From positions 1,935,701 through 1,999,700 of the forward strand of contig OX345638.1 in assembly GCA_947044365.1 (NCBI GenBank): a stretch of 64,000 nucleotides of DNA. Direction: 5' to 3'. Below the pieces are notes generated by a model, which saw only the letters and a program-made list of their open reading frames with translations, did no database searches and was not told where the DNA came from. The position numbers and the translations under genes were made by a program. Source of the stretch: Petrosia ficiformis (taxonomy: Eukaryota > Porifera > Demospongiae > Haplosclerida > Petrosiidae). Positions 11,801 to 24,440 of the stretch are shown here, one piece after another. Positions within the stretch are counted from its first letter, which is position 1. Each line of letters starts with the position of its first letter.

Positions 11801-12484
11801 ATAGTTAGTGAATTATTCACTAGCCAGTTTGAAATATAGGAAAAGAGAGCCAACATTTCGACACCTATTTAGGTGTCTTCATGAGTGAAACTAGTGATGT
11901 GACTTATATAGATACAAGCAGGAGCCCATAGTGCTTTTTTTATGGGCTCCTGATACAAGTAAGAGAAGATAATGGGTAATAATAAAATTAATGAACAATA
12001 AAATTAACAATAAAGGTATTGTATTCTAGAAATAAACAGGGTCGAATCTAATAAATAAACAGATTATTGATAACAACAATAAGTATTGTATACTACAGTT
12101 ATTAAAAATAAATAATTACATATATATTATAGTTATAAACTATACAAATAAAATGTAAATATAAATAGAATTAACAGATTAGTCTTCATTCTGATGTTTT
12201 ATTTGAGAGAGGATGATGAAATTGAAATCCACATACTTGTCAGCATGGACAGTTTTTTAGGCTAATGAATTATTTCTGATGTCTCTACCTAGCCACAAAG
12301 GCCTCGGACTCTTATTAGTAACACTTTAACCAAAAGTCTATTATAGTAACAATTCAATCGATAGTCTATTATTTATTAGTGTTACTAATAATAGACTACT
12401 GATTAAAATGTTTGTAATAATAGACTATTGGTTGAAGTGTTATGGACTACTAATATTGGACTACTTGTTCAGAGACTCCTAATA

Positions 12485-13272
12485 AGGGGTAGATAGAAAA
12501 TACGGACCACGGATCACGGACCAATAAAGGCATGAATTTGATTAATATCATGTGATCGTTGCATGACATAGACACACCCTCGTTGTACTACATCGTGCAT
12601 CCAGTTGATTTCACGTGGTTGTTCATGGCTGAAATTCAATTGTGATATCTGACTCTGATTCTGATAATGAATTTAAGGTTCATGATTCAAAGTTTGTTTT
12701 ATTTCAGTATTATGTTTTGTTAAGGATGGTATGACCCCTGAAAATGCTGAAAGTGTTGATGAACGATTTCAGAGAATGGACAAACAGTTTAAAGAAATTA
12801 GAGGATGCAAATGAATCAGATACTAAAATTATTGATGCTATACATTCATGTGATTGATTGTTTAATTAATGATTTTAAATGAATCTAGTGAAATTTGGGT
12901 GCATGTTATGGTTGATATTTTACAATTGTATACTTGGGGGCATAGCCCCCAAGTAAGCATTTGCTGTTCCTGGTCACCTGTTCGTATGACCCAGGAAATA
13001 GGGGCGGGAAGAAACATATGACCTAGGATTAACCCGGGATCGTTAGGGTTGATAAGCCAATTTCATGTTAGAGCATGCCTTTACATTGAATAGATAACGC
13101 GGTGCCATGTTTGTCAAAACTATGAACCTTGCCAGCTCGTGTATATACGATATTGTTACTTGACTCCTTCTTAGCCAGACAGGTCATGCAACGATCACAT
13201 GATATTAACATGATATTAATCAAATTCATGCCTTTGTTGGTCTGTGTTCCGTGATCCGTATACCCCCTAATT
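12485..13272. mobile_element. TIR element with internal coding exon, copy 1
   Basis: Terminal inverted repeats of about 75 bp: left 'aggggtagatagaaaatacg' onward, right ending 'gtgttccgtgatccgtatac' (partly deleted). Inside are an exon-like ORF (12712-12860), a perfect 'cttgggggcatagcccccaag' hairpin near 12935 and GC-richer sequence. The copy 2 version (56112-56875) has the more complete right terminus. Confidence 0.65.
12712..12860 (+). pseudogene. Coiled-coil terminal exon, copy 1 (frameshifted)
   Basis: Counterpart of 56334-56482. One extra T after 'GACAAACAGTT' moves the frame before the coiled-coil segment ends, and Asp to Glu occurs in 'TPDNAE'. The acceptor is intact. Confidence 0.45.
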
Positions 13273-13292
13273 AGTGCTATTTCACACTGCGC

Positions 13293-14030
13293 ATGCCTAG
13301 AAGGCCATATAAAAGGTCGATTTGCCGCCAGTTCAGTTCATTTGTCTACTGTTTCTGTGTGGATTATCGTATTCTTGAAGACTTGAAATTAAGGTTTCTG
13401 TATTTGCAAGTTCATGACCTTCTTTGTGTCGAACGCAGAATTCAACCGCTTTTTGGTGACCACAATTCTCTCATCCAGGCAGACGAGTTGACGAGTTGTT
13501 ACCGATTGTAAGTCTCAGTTGTCAGTATAATTATCACGCAGCTTTATTGTGTCTTTGACAGAAACCTTTTCCTTAGCAAGTTCTTAAACATAACTGTATT
13601 TTTTTTTTTTTTTTAGAACGAAGAGACGGCGTTGTGATATTGATGTTCGTGAAAAAGGCAGTCGAAAACGACCCAAGAGACTGTGACAAAGAACTCCGTC
13701 TAGTAGACTGCTTGGTATCATGTTTGTGAAGAAGCGAACATTAAAAACGACCAGCTCTGAGAAGAGGAAAGAGCTGTCTTAGTGATAAAAGGATAACGCT
13801 TGTCTACTAGGCTGGCGCCATAATATTGAAGTTCAAAGATACTGTCGGAAAACGACCGAAGAGACTGTCGCAAAGAACTCCGTCGACTTGATAACGATGT
13901 TCGTAAAGAGACTGTTGAAAACTACCTTCGAAAAGAGCTCTAATAAAAGGAAGAAGCTTTCCTGACGATAAAAATAAAGGATAACTACTCTGTGTTTCAT
14001 GACGGTACCTTAAATAATTGCTGCGGCAGC
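13293..14030 (+). other. TATA-box transcription-like unit with one intron, copy 1
   Basis: A TATAAAA box at about 13307 is followed by a short open region, a consensus donor ('gattgtaagt', about 13507), a long T-tract acceptor near 13615 and a second exon. That exon contains two to three internal repeats ('aagagactgt', 'aaagaactccgtc', 'gataaaaggataac'). Spliced, copy 1 would give a basic tail 'TKRRRCDIDVREKG'. Because the first ATG (13293) lies upstream of the TATA box, coding is doubtful. The unit is conserved in copy 2 at 56900-57650, where a 2-bp change alters the frame before the donor. Confidence 0.3.
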
Positions 14031-15544
14031 AAAAAAAAAAAAAAAAAAAAAAAACATTGCTGCGTCCAGCAACAAACACTTTCTTCAGAAATAGATTGTT
14101 GGCTATTGGTTGAGCATATTATAACTATAATAAAGTGCATAAAGATAGTAAGTCTGTATTATACAGCCAGAATATAAGGTCCATTCATTCATTGAAGAAA
14201 GTGTTTAATTTTTGAAATATATATATATAATACCTTTTTAAAATATTTTATTCATAAATGAAAGAGTATGTGTAGGAATATTCAAACTAAGAAAGTATGC
14301 TAACAAGGTCCGGATGATACATTAGCTACTATTAAACTAACCACTTTAATCATTAGTGTATCCCTCTACATAAGCATGCTATGTACTATGTATATAGTAG
14401 TTACTTGTGTATGGAAAAGGTTAGCTTAATCTTGTTCCTAAGGTGGTGTCCTGAACTCGTTTGCATATTTTCTTAGTTTTGATTTCCTGCATGCTATTTC
14501 ATTTTTGAACTGAATATTTTCTTGTATATACTTTTTTTTTTGGTGGTGCAAAAAACTTACTAATAGATTAATTCGTTATCTTCATGTACGTGTACTTTCC
14601 AGATAACAAATTTTGATAATTTGTGAAAATTATAGTATAATACTGAATCTAAAGAAATACCTCGATATATTCAAGAGAATATATATATAAATACACAAAA
14701 AACTAGATATTTTGTTGCATATTAATCTAATGAAACATACCAAAAATAGATTAGTTATTATGTTTCTGTAGTTACTTAGACTGTTCATATGCTGTATTTC
14801 CTAGTTATCATAAGTATAGTGTTTGATGGCAACATTTTGATGCCCTGAAACAGAACCTGGGGGGAGGTGGTGGTAGGAAATATCAGAGGTATCTATTAGC
14901 GTATAGTAATATCATCATTGTCTTTGCATTGAGTCTATAATAAATATTATAATTAATTACCTATAAATAACATAATAGATCTTGTGAGATCCTGCCCAAT
15001 TGAAAAACATAATTATAATATTATATAATATTGCAGCATTTTTTTTCAAACCACTGGCACCTTCTGCAGTAAAAGTATAATACTGTATACACATTGTTTC
15101 CCATTGGAGGGAATATAATGCTTAATTGTAATTATTTATTAATGACATTTAGCCACATTAAAAGGCAACATACTAGTGTAAGTAAAAACATTGAACTGCC
15201 CAGTGGTAGAAAAACATGTGGTCGAGGGAGGAAGTCTTGCAAAAAAGTTTTAATACTTGTTGGAAGATATATAAATGTAATAATTATAGAGATTTTATTT
15301 GAAAATATTAGGGATCCATGAGCCCAAATTAATTGTAACCAAGAGTATTGAGAGCATTGTTCTTCCCACAATTATCATACACAATACATTGGTCAACATT
15401 ACTACATGTGCAAGTTGTATCAATACATAATTTTACTTTGGCACAATGTAATGCATGGTCTTGAAACAAAGGATTACTGTGAGGTAGTAGGCACAGGTTG
15501 ATGAAGAATGACATAATTGATTATCTCTCTCCTTTATAATTGTT

Positions 15545-16279
15545 GATTGTGAGACGAAGGTGCTTTTAGGCATAGACACCTCAGCCACAAGAGGAAGGGA
15601 ACCACTTCAAAATTTGCACCCCTCCCTACATATAAAAAGGTGGGGGGGGGGGGGGCTTGTTAAGTGGTTGCAAAAAGTTCTGGCTTATAAATTGGCGAAC
15701 AACAGATAAATAAATTCTCTTTACAACATTTTGATTGTTACCTGTTATTAAGTGTCTTCATCTGACCAAATCGGATATTAGATAGATAATTGTTGTTTAT
15801 TAATTACTACCAATTGCTACCATGTTCAATATTAATACTAAACTCTTTAGTTCTGGTGCTCTGACATGTATGTTTTTAGACTAATGTCCGATGACTTATC
15901 TATTTTAAGACTTCAGCCTCACTTGGTTCTCCGTTTAGGATTAGCTTTATTCTGAATTATAGAAAGAATGTTTAAACCACAGGCAGTACTGGTAACAGGT
16001 GTACATGTGACTATTGTAATCTTCTAAAGATATCTTTGTAATGCATTTGTTCTGGTACTCCAAATATCAGCAGTATACTACAATCACGGTACTTTTAATT
16101 TGCCTAATTTTTAGGTATTTATTGACTTTATCAGCCTTTATATTCAGGATTTTCACATTAATAGGTTTTCAGACTTAATGTCTGATTTTATTAATAGTCT
16201 GCTTCCCTTATTATAATTATGATAAATTATTATGATGAGATGTTACAATTGCATTGTCTAGATAGAGTCTAATACAAGC

Positions 16280-16312
<33 letters not shown>

Positions 16313-16330
16313 TATGATATTAATAAACAA
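15545..16330. other. Flank with broken coiled-coil/membrane ORF (reverse) and poly-G tract
   Basis: 15590-15660 holds 'catataaaaaggtg' followed by 15 G. 15880-16150 is a degenerate reverse-strand copy of the coiled-coil/membrane ORF seen intact at 61882-62085 and 23553-23744 ('ccacaggcagtactggtaac' is shared). Both elements recur at 61060-62300, and the first again at 63700-64000. Confidence 0.55.
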
Positions 16331-16599
16331 ATAATATAGATTTATTAAGACATCTGGTTCACCATTTAATATTAGTTTATTATAATGAGATATAATCAAT
16401 GTTACAATTGCATTGTCTAAAGTCTAATACATTATATAAATGTATATATAATATTATATATAATGTTATTAATAAATGCAAAAAAAGTATATATAGATTT
16501 GTTAAATAATTTTGTGCATGCAGTTAGCAGTAGTATAATTGTATAGACTTTAACACACGGCTATATACAATGTTAGGCATATCTATGAATATTACCGTA

Positions 16600-17110
16600 G
16601 AAACTGCCCAGCAAAGGGTGACACATTTATGTATTCATAATGCAAGGACTATATATAACAAATGAAATGTAGTAGTAATATTGCCATAGAAACTGCCAGC
16701 AAAGGGGGTGACACATTTATGTATTCATAATGCAAGGACTATATATAACAAATGAAATGTAGTAGTAATATTACCATAGAAACTGCCAGCAAAGGGGGTG
16801 ACACATTTATGTATTCATAATGCAAGGACTATATATATATATATAACAAATGAAATGTAGTAGTAATATTGCCATAGAAACTGCCAGCAAAGGGGGTGAC
16901 ACATTTATGTATTCATAATGCAAGGACTATATATAACAAATGAAATGTAGTAGTAATATTACCATAGAAACTGCCAGCAAAGGGGGTGACACATTTATGT
17001 ATTCATAATGCAAGGACTATATATATATATATAACAAATGAAATGTAGTAGTAATATTACCATAGAAACTGCCAGCAAAGGGGGTGACACATTTATGTGT
17101 TCATAATCCA
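16600..17110 (+). repeat. Tandem repeat, ~90-98 bp x 6
   Basis: Six units containing 'gccagcaaagggggtgacac' and 'tgtattcataatgcaaggac'. Length differences come from a short (TA)n insertion in alternate units, suggesting that pairs of units were copied together. Confidence 0.9.
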
Positions 17111-17454
17111 AGGATTTGGCAAATGTAGTAATAAAAAGCATATAAGAGAATATGGACAAATGTATCTCATTTCTTGCACTCAAACTTAACTATTCATTTC
17201 CCAAACATTCTTGATGTCCAACCAACCAAGGTGCTCTTCTCTACATCTGGTTTGTCATGTTGCAATTCATGAACTGATTTTGGAGTGGCTAGTTAATGAG
17301 CACATAATTACAATGTGTTTCTTAATTTATGTAAATATCGATTATTCACTACTAAGTGTACCGTACCTTCTTTATGAAATTTTAAATAATTATTCACAGC
17401 ACTTTAATTCGCGTACATTTTACGAAATAAAATTGAAATTAAATATATTTGATT

Positions 17455-18045
17455 GGCTAAAAAAATGCCAAATACTTTATATAATGGCTTTAAAAAAAGG
17501 CCAAATTCTTAATAAAATGGCTTTAAAAAAGGCCAAATACTTAATAAAATGGCTTTTAAAAAGGCCAAATGGCTTTAAAAAAAAGGCCAAATACTTAATA
17601 AAATGGCTTTAAAATGCCAAATACTTGATAAATGGCTTTAAAAAAAGGCCAAATACTTAATAAAATGGCTTTTAAAAAGGCCAAATGGCTTTAAAAAAAG
17701 GCCAAATACTTAATAAAATGGCTTTTAAAAAGGCCAAATGGCTTTAAAAAAAGGCCAAATACTTAATAAAATGGCTTTAAAAAAGGCCAAATGGCTTTAA
17801 AAAAAAGGCCAAATACTTAATAAAATGGCTTTAAAATGCCAAATACTTGATAAAATGGCTTTAAAAAAGGCCAAATACTTAATAAAATGGCTTTTAAAAA
17901 AGGCCAAATACGTAGTTCATTAAATGGCTTTAAAAAAAGGCCAAATATTTTATTAAAATGGTTTTAAAAAAAAAAGGCCAAATAGCTACTTATAAAATGG
18001 CTTTAAAAAAGGCCAAATACTTCATTAAATGACTGTAAAAAAAAT
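17455..18045 (+). repeat. Short tandem repeat with GGCTTTAAAAAAGGCC core
   Basis: About 15-20 units alternating 'ggctttaaaaaaggcc' with 'aaatacttaataaaat'. The core is nearly self-complementary, so each unit could fold. Single units of the same repeat occur at 62310-62350 and 62500-62535 next to the same downstream sequence. Confidence 0.85.
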
Positions 18046-18149
18046 GCCAAATTTGAAACTTTCAGCTGATGATATTGCATATACAGCACTAACAAGTTCC
18101 GTTCAGTTTTCACAAATCAGAACTTTCATGGCAACTGAATCTGTTTATT

Positions 18150-19200
18150 CTGAGGAGCTTCTGGGCAAAGTGATACAGTTTTTTAAAAGGTCAGTCAGCA
18201 CGAGTATGATCTGACTGATGACCCTTGAGGCCAGAAATTTGTTTATTGCACTTTTTATATTTAATATTTCTTCCAAGTTGCTTGGAAAAACGCTGTTGAA
18301 TTACATCACCGAAAGATCAACAAGTTTGCTCTACAAATACTACTGGAACTATTGAATCAGGTTATTCATCATATCAGAATCAGTGATTATGCAACTCACG
18401 AGCCACAGCAATTTTTGCAAACAATGGTTGAAAGTTAAAAATACAATTTAAAGGAAACGTCATACTATCACTGTCATTTATTTACTTCAGAGTCTTCTCC
18501 AAAGCACATGGCAGAAACAAAGTAATTTTGATGACCAGTAGCGTGATGAAGTCGTTCAATGTGTGTAGGTAGAGTGAATTCATCACAATTTAACTTATTG
18601 TGTTTGTCCTTTCTCCTGAAGAAGTCAAATTACTTGGAATTATCTCCATCATGAATATATTTATGACAAGCTGAATTTTTCCAATGAACATTCAATCATA
18701 ACTGATTGCATTGTAATGAAAGCAAATTATCGTGATATTATAGTCCGGATGTCTGAGCAATCGCAATGTTAACAATAACTCCATCATCTTCATCAGATAA
18801 TTCGAATCATGAAAGTTAGTGGAAAAAATTAAATTATAAACAAACCTGCATAGTTAGTCTCAATTGATATTCAGTATGGGTTCAAAAGTTTAACTTTTGA
18901 ATACCAAAATTAAATTAGCTTTACAATTCCCTCCTCAAGCAAACACCAAACAGAGAAAATGTCCATGAACTACAATTGGTCTATTTGGCCATTTGCCACC
19001 AATCTTTGTCGTCAGTATAAAGTTTTACTATCTATGTAAATGAAAAGAAAAAAAGGCTGTCTTTTCTTTAAGCAACTACTTCTTTTATGAAAATCAAACT
19101 AACGACAATTTTGTGCCCTCTCATCTAAGATCCAAGTTACATTTTTGCTGTTGCAATTTGTCTTGCGGGCTATTTCCGCACACTATCTTTTGAAAATAAA
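18150..19200. other. No gene recognised
   Basis: AT-rich sequence without repeats above a few units and no open frame beyond about 60 codons. The first 100 bases (18045-18150, 'gccaaatttgaaactttcag' onward) recur at 62356-62470. Confidence 0.5.
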
Positions 19201-19225
19201 TATGTATAACGTAACGAAAATCCAA

Positions 19226-19900
19226 CTAACAATGATTTTGTGTTCTTGCATCTGAAATTCCAACTGTTGCAGTTTGAGGTAGAAACTGTTCACCATTTGT
19301 AGTGTTAATGTCTCTCTTGGCAACAAAGTTGTGCTTTGTTTTTAGGTGGTTAACGTGAGCGTTTACTGTCACTGCCTTTCCTCGATAGTCATGATAATAA
19401 ACCCGGCACACCATTTTGCAGTGATCCGCAAATGTTTCGCAATGAACCTCTGCTTAAGCATCTCTGTCTCCATTCTGTGGCTGTTGTAATAGGTGGGTCC
19501 ATGTGGCAGTGGAGGTACTGGTTGAGAGTTGCGCCGTACAGCTCTTCTTACCTTTCTTGTTGCTGGGGCATTAAGGTACTGTTGGGGTGCAGTTGACCTT
19601 ACTCTCAAGTGTTTTAATATTCTCCTCAACCTTACTAAAAACGTTCTACTGTTTGTGTTTCAAGATCTTCCACTCTATTCTCCACACCATCAAAGTTATT
19701 ATTTATTATGTTGTGCATTGTTCAAATCGTTTAGTATTTCTTGCATATTATCTTGCAGAATACCAACTTCTACTTCTAACGTCTGTGACTATTTGTTCAA
19801 TTCCATTTCAGTGTCCCTTATTGTAGTTGTCACCTTGGTGTTCACGTCACTTTGTAAGTCCCTCATTGCATTCTTCAGAGTTTTGAACATATCTTGTGCT
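19226..19900 (-). pseudogene. Degenerate coiled-coil/zinc-finger-like gene remnant
   Basis: On the minus strand a coiled-coil-like stretch (from about 19900) has several stops. It leads to 'TAPQQYLNAPATRKVRRAVR', a proline-rich linker and, after a frame change near 19400, 'HVNHLKTKH' with cysteines upstream that could form a zinc finger. A related, more degraded copy lies at 21280-21460 ('ttcttgttgctggggtg' and the 'ttctcctcaac...ttctaaacgttctactgttt' stretch). I do not recognise the family; a transposon-derived zinc-finger protein is possible. Confidence 0.3.
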
Positions 19901-22430
19901 TGAGTGTTTGCTTGGCTTTCCCACAATTCCAATAACTTGATGCGACAATCACTATTAATAAAGAACTCTCCTCCTTCTTGTAAGGAGAAATAGTATGATA
20001 CTCCAGGTTTTGTCGTAGATGTTTGCTCTGTGCTTTCTTCTTCAGTGAATCTCTATCTTCACTTTTGCTTGAAACGTTCGTGATGAAGATATGGCACTCT
20101 CAAATGGTATTTGATGTCTTCAATTGGTGTTTTACCAGACAACCAATAATTTTAAACAAACATGCCTTGGTTTATGCATCCTATTTACTTGCTATAGTGG
20201 ACTGAAATTTTTAATAAACACGTTTATGATTTATGATTTTTAAAAAATTGTGTCAGTCTATCTACATTGATAATGTGAACCGTCATTTGTTCCTGATAGT
20301 AATGATAACTTGCTTACATTTCTCCTTATTGCCATCCGTATATTGGTATCTGACTGAAATGTTTCCTGTTGCTTGGCAAAACAATCACCTCGCCCAGTAT
20401 ACTACATGGGAAATAGTATTCAGTGACATTATTTAGCACTTCTACACTCTTCTGTCTATCCTCGCCCGTTTCATCCTTGGTCTTGACATGTCCCTAGAGA
20501 ATGATAGTACTGGATATGCAAAGAAGTTGTTAGGTTAGGTTAGAAACATCATTGACTTCCAACCAACCCAGATGGTTGAGTATCCATTCAGAGAGGTATC
20601 CATGGAGAGAAAGAACTCGTTAATTTTATTGATGACAAAAGAATAAAATGCAAGTGGTGAAATAAGAATAATAATTTGAGAGCATTAGGTGGTTAGTACA
20701 CTTACTTATCCTGCATCTCTTCAAAAGCATTCCCTGTTTGATTACTCTTCGGGAAGTATGTGTTGCTTCTGGCATCTTGGACCAATATATATTAATTTTG
20801 TTAAACACTCATTCACATAGCCATGACCAAAAAATGAGCTCAAATAATAAAGCGAGGTGGGCAAGTAAAATAAAGAAGTTTCTTCACTATACAACAGTTA
20901 TATATAAACAGTTCAAACGAATGCAATTTTAATATATGTAAAATCCAACATTGCTATCTGCATGTTCAAATTTAGCACCTCTTTGTGAACAAGAAAAAAT
21001 GGTCCTAGAAAGCAATATTGGAATTGGAATAGGAATTCTGAAAACTTGGCAATTTTGAGAAAAGGCAAAGACAATGATGATGATGATGATGGCAGCAGGT
21101 ATCTCTAGAAGAAATGTTTGTGGATCGATCCTTCTTAAACGATTAAAAAATACCACAAAATAGCATTGGCAAATCAAATTAATAGAAATAGCAAGCTTTT
21201 ATTATATATATATATATGAACTGTAGCTTGTCTTTTGCGTTGTTCATCTCCTTTTCTCTCTTCTGAACCAACTCAACTAAATGAGGTAGAAACTCTACCA
21301 CTCCGGATTTGGTACTGGTGGAGATTTACAGCAAATAGCTCTTCTTAGCTTTCTTGTTGCTGGGGTGTGGTTGACCTTAGGTTGAGGAGAATATTCTCCT
21401 CAACTTTTCTAAACGTTCTACTGTTTCTTTCTCAATATCTTCCATTATAATATTGAGAGTCTCTACTTCCATGATTAACTCAACAGACTGGGACAACTCA
21501 ACTGACCGGACAACCAACCGATGGACTGGAAAAAAAAAGTTGCATTTTCCACTTCATCGTTGATACTATAGAAGCACAAAGGAGCAGTGGCTCAGCCTTG
21601 GATAGAAACAAGAAGAACAGTGGGAATGAAATCGTTGGTGACGGGGAGGTTTTGGAGTTAATGGATCCTTAACAGGTATGTACTTTTTCTGTTTTTGTAT
21701 TACACAACATAACAATCAATTGTGTTGTGAGTGGTTCCTCTTTATTTTAGATTGAGGGGAGTGTAGGGTGGGGAGGATTTTAATACAGTAAAAAATAATT
21801 TGAAGGGACAGTTTGGGTATATAAAAGGAAGGGTAGAGGTTAAGGACATCATGTTAATAGGGACAGGTAATTAGTACAAAAAATAATTTTATAGAAAAAT
21901 ATATGTAAAAATAAAAGGAATATGAAACGAGTAATGCAGGAGAGTCTTGAAGGGCTTTTGAGTCTGATTTTATTTAGCTCCAGCCACCTCGGGGGGAAAA
22001 TATTCTTGAGGGGGGGACCACCAGGTTCTAAAACCATGCAGTAGTAGGTTACCAATTGTACATAATTCTTCTCTATCTGAGATGATAATTGTAAAACTAT
22101 TATATATCAATACCTCCATTCATTGCCTCGAAATAATTAGCAGCTCCTTCTATTTTCTCCTTTCTCCTGCATAGATGTAGCGAGCAAGATCAATTTGTTC
22201 GTAATTTTTCATGTTTCCTTATCATCATCAGTGCCTCAACAATGTTTTGGAATAATTTTATGTTGAACCATGAACCATGAACTATGAACTATGAGACATG
22301 AAGAATTAGTGAAACGCAAGCAAATATCTTCTTTTGCTTCAGTGTCGTTCTGGACATTGTCAAGATATCTGTACTTTCCCATTTTTTCCTGTTTGAGTTG
22401 GGCTTTCTTTTCTCCGTCATAGTGTTCCAT
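19900..22430. other. Degenerate gene remnants, no intact gene
   Basis: Contains the second remnant of the 19.2-19.9 kb gene (about 21280-21460), a (GATGAT)n tract near 21075 and a short (TA)n tract at 21200. Open frames are all under 90 codons, without recognisable domains. Confidence 0.4.
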
Positions 22431-22439
22431 GTTCTTCTG

Positions 22440-22872
22440 TAGTTGCAACATCCAGTCTATCTTTTCCAGTCCTACCAGTTCCAGTCCATCTCTTCCAGTC
22501 CTACCTCATCCAGTCTACCTCATCCAGTTCTGCAGTTCCCCAGTTCCAGTCTACCTCATCCAGTTCCCCAGTTCCCCAGTTCCAGTCTACAGTGAGGTTT
22601 GTAATATTACATCAGTTTGCAGCAGTCCTACCAGTTCCAGTCTACCTCATCCAGTCCTACCAGTTCTCCAGTCCTACCAGTCCTACCAGTTCCCATCCAG
22701 TCTTACCAGTTCTTCAGCTCTCCTGTTCTCCGGTCTACCTCAGTCTTACCAGTTCTTCTGTTCCAGTTCTCCAGTCCTACCAGTTCCAGTCTACCTCATC
22801 CAGTCCTACCAGTTCCCATCCAGTCCTACCAGTCCTACCAGTCCTACCAGTCCTACCAGTTCTCCAGTTCTC
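22440..22872 (+). repeat. Minisatellite of CCAGTCCTACCAGTTCC-type units
   Basis: About 25 units of 9-17 bp built from 'ccagtcctaccagt', 'ccagttccagtctacctcat' and 'ccagttctccagt'. It is strongly C/T versus A/G strand-biased. All three forward frames are open through it (proline/serine/valine-rich), which follows from the repeat composition; I do not call a gene. Confidence 0.85.
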
Positions 22873-23287
22873 CACATCAACATCAACCCCACAAGAATTT
22901 TGTACCAGTACAAGCAGCATGCTGTTATATACTGTCATATTGCAAAATAAATTCATGCTTGCACCATTAAAAATAATAATAATAATTATTATTATTATAA
23001 TTATAATCATAATAATAGTTTGGTTACAGACATAAGTCGATACAATCATAATAGTGATACTTATTTCTTCATGATATTTCACACAGCTCTTTCCCTTTAA
23101 TTTTCCTGCCTCTATATATAATATACAATAGTTTCTTGACAAATTAATCTCTATATTTGAGACTTCCTTAACTTACTCTTGCATATTTCAATTTGTTTCA
23201 CTTGTTAGTAGTTCCATCTTTTGCTCTGATAAGAATTTTACTAATTCAATAAAATTTACTGATACATACTGTATTTATATATTTTAG

Positions 23288-24150
23288 GATGAAGTGGAAA
23301 AACAGCAAAAGAAAATTGAACAGAATGGTAATGATAGTTATGAATATTTATTGATTATACTTCACTTGTAACTATATATATAAGACAATGGCTGAACTGA
23401 GGAAAACAGTAAAAAAACAAAAAGAAAAGCTTAAAACTTTAAGAAGAAGAAGTGAAAATTGAAAAAGCTGCGAATGAATCGTTGACTGTGAGGAATCAAG
23501 TGTTTGTCTATTCATCTATCTATTGATATTTTGATTTCTGTTTTAGAATGAAGTGAAAATGCTCAAAATAAAAGCGGATAAAGCAAAAAAATATAAAGAA
23601 AAATTAGGAAAATTTAAAATGTATAGTGATATCTTAAGATTAATTACTTATATTGCAATAGTCACATGTACACCTGTTACCAGTACTGCCTATGGTTTAA
23701 ATATTCTTTCTATAATTCAGAATAGAACTAATCCTGAATGGTGAACAAAGTGAGGCAGATGTATTAATAGAGAAATCATCAGATACTAGTCTGAAAACAT
23801 ATGTAAGAGCACTAAAGAGGTTAGTATTTTATATTGAATATAGTAGTACTACTACATATTAGTATAATGATTGTTATTACTAAGTCTCGGGACATGAATA
23901 AATAAATGAAGTTTATTTTATTTACCCTTCAAGTCATTACGAGTCGCTGAAAAAATCTAAAATTATTCTAAGAGAAGAAAAAGAGATAGAAACAAACAAA
24001 GCAGTAGATTCTTCATATTAGCTCTTAAAAATAAAGTATGAAACAGAGGAGATGGAAATAGAGTGTGATAGATTAAAACAGCAATTATCTCAATTAAAAA
24101 AAAGAAATTTTAAAACCACATCTATATGATATGTTTTGACTACTACTGTG
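23288..24150 (+). pseudogene. Coiled-coil gene with C-terminal membrane segment, copy at 23 kb
   Basis: Lysine/glutamate-rich exon-like pieces (23288-23325, 23385-23490) precede an open exon at 23548-23744. It begins after 'tgttttag', has a Lys-rich coiled coil ('KIKADKAKKYKEKLG') and a hydrophobic stretch 'YIAIVTCTPVTSTAYGLNIL', and ends after 'NRTNPEW' with TGA. More coiled-coil-like sequence follows near 24030-24110. The earlier pieces contain stops. Related sequences lie at 15880-16150 and 61882-62085 in the opposite orientation. Family unknown to me. Confidence 0.4.
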
Positions 24151-24440
24151 TTTATTCCTCAGCACACAGCATGATCCAAAAAAAAAGAAAACTAGACGAC
24201 TAGTGAGAAAATATTAATAAGAGCACTAAAAAAAATACCAATTAGAACTAATAACAATGCTAATAATAGTAGTTCTGATCATCTACCTTACCACCCACCC
24301 TTCTTCTGGTCCATCTGTAATGTCATGTATCCCTCCATTACACCCCCCCCAAACCACCCCGTCATCAGATATATGGGTGGGTTCACTGACTCTTGGAACA
24401 GTATGTTCAAAATTGTCATAATTGTTTTTATTAGTTTTAG

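Larger units (their letters stand above)
1..15545 (+). repeat. Segmental duplication, copy 1
   Basis: This block matches 39872-58390 base for base over most of its length, in the same orientation (window base 1 corresponds to 39872). The left edge lies outside the window. Clear similarity stops near 15545, where copy 1 runs into a 'gagacgaaggtgctttt' sequence and copy 2 into other DNA. Relative to copy 2 it lacks about 240 bp around 2797 (a coding exon), has a 480-bp insertion at 9351-9830, and has about 770 bp extra at about 14570-15338. Identity of non-repetitive parts looks well above 95 percent by eye. Confidence 0.9.

Noticed and set aside
22429..23035. Proline/serine-rich protein genes (117-173 codons)
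   Set aside because: All three forward frames are open because of the CCAGTCCTACCAGT repeat; no splice or start context.
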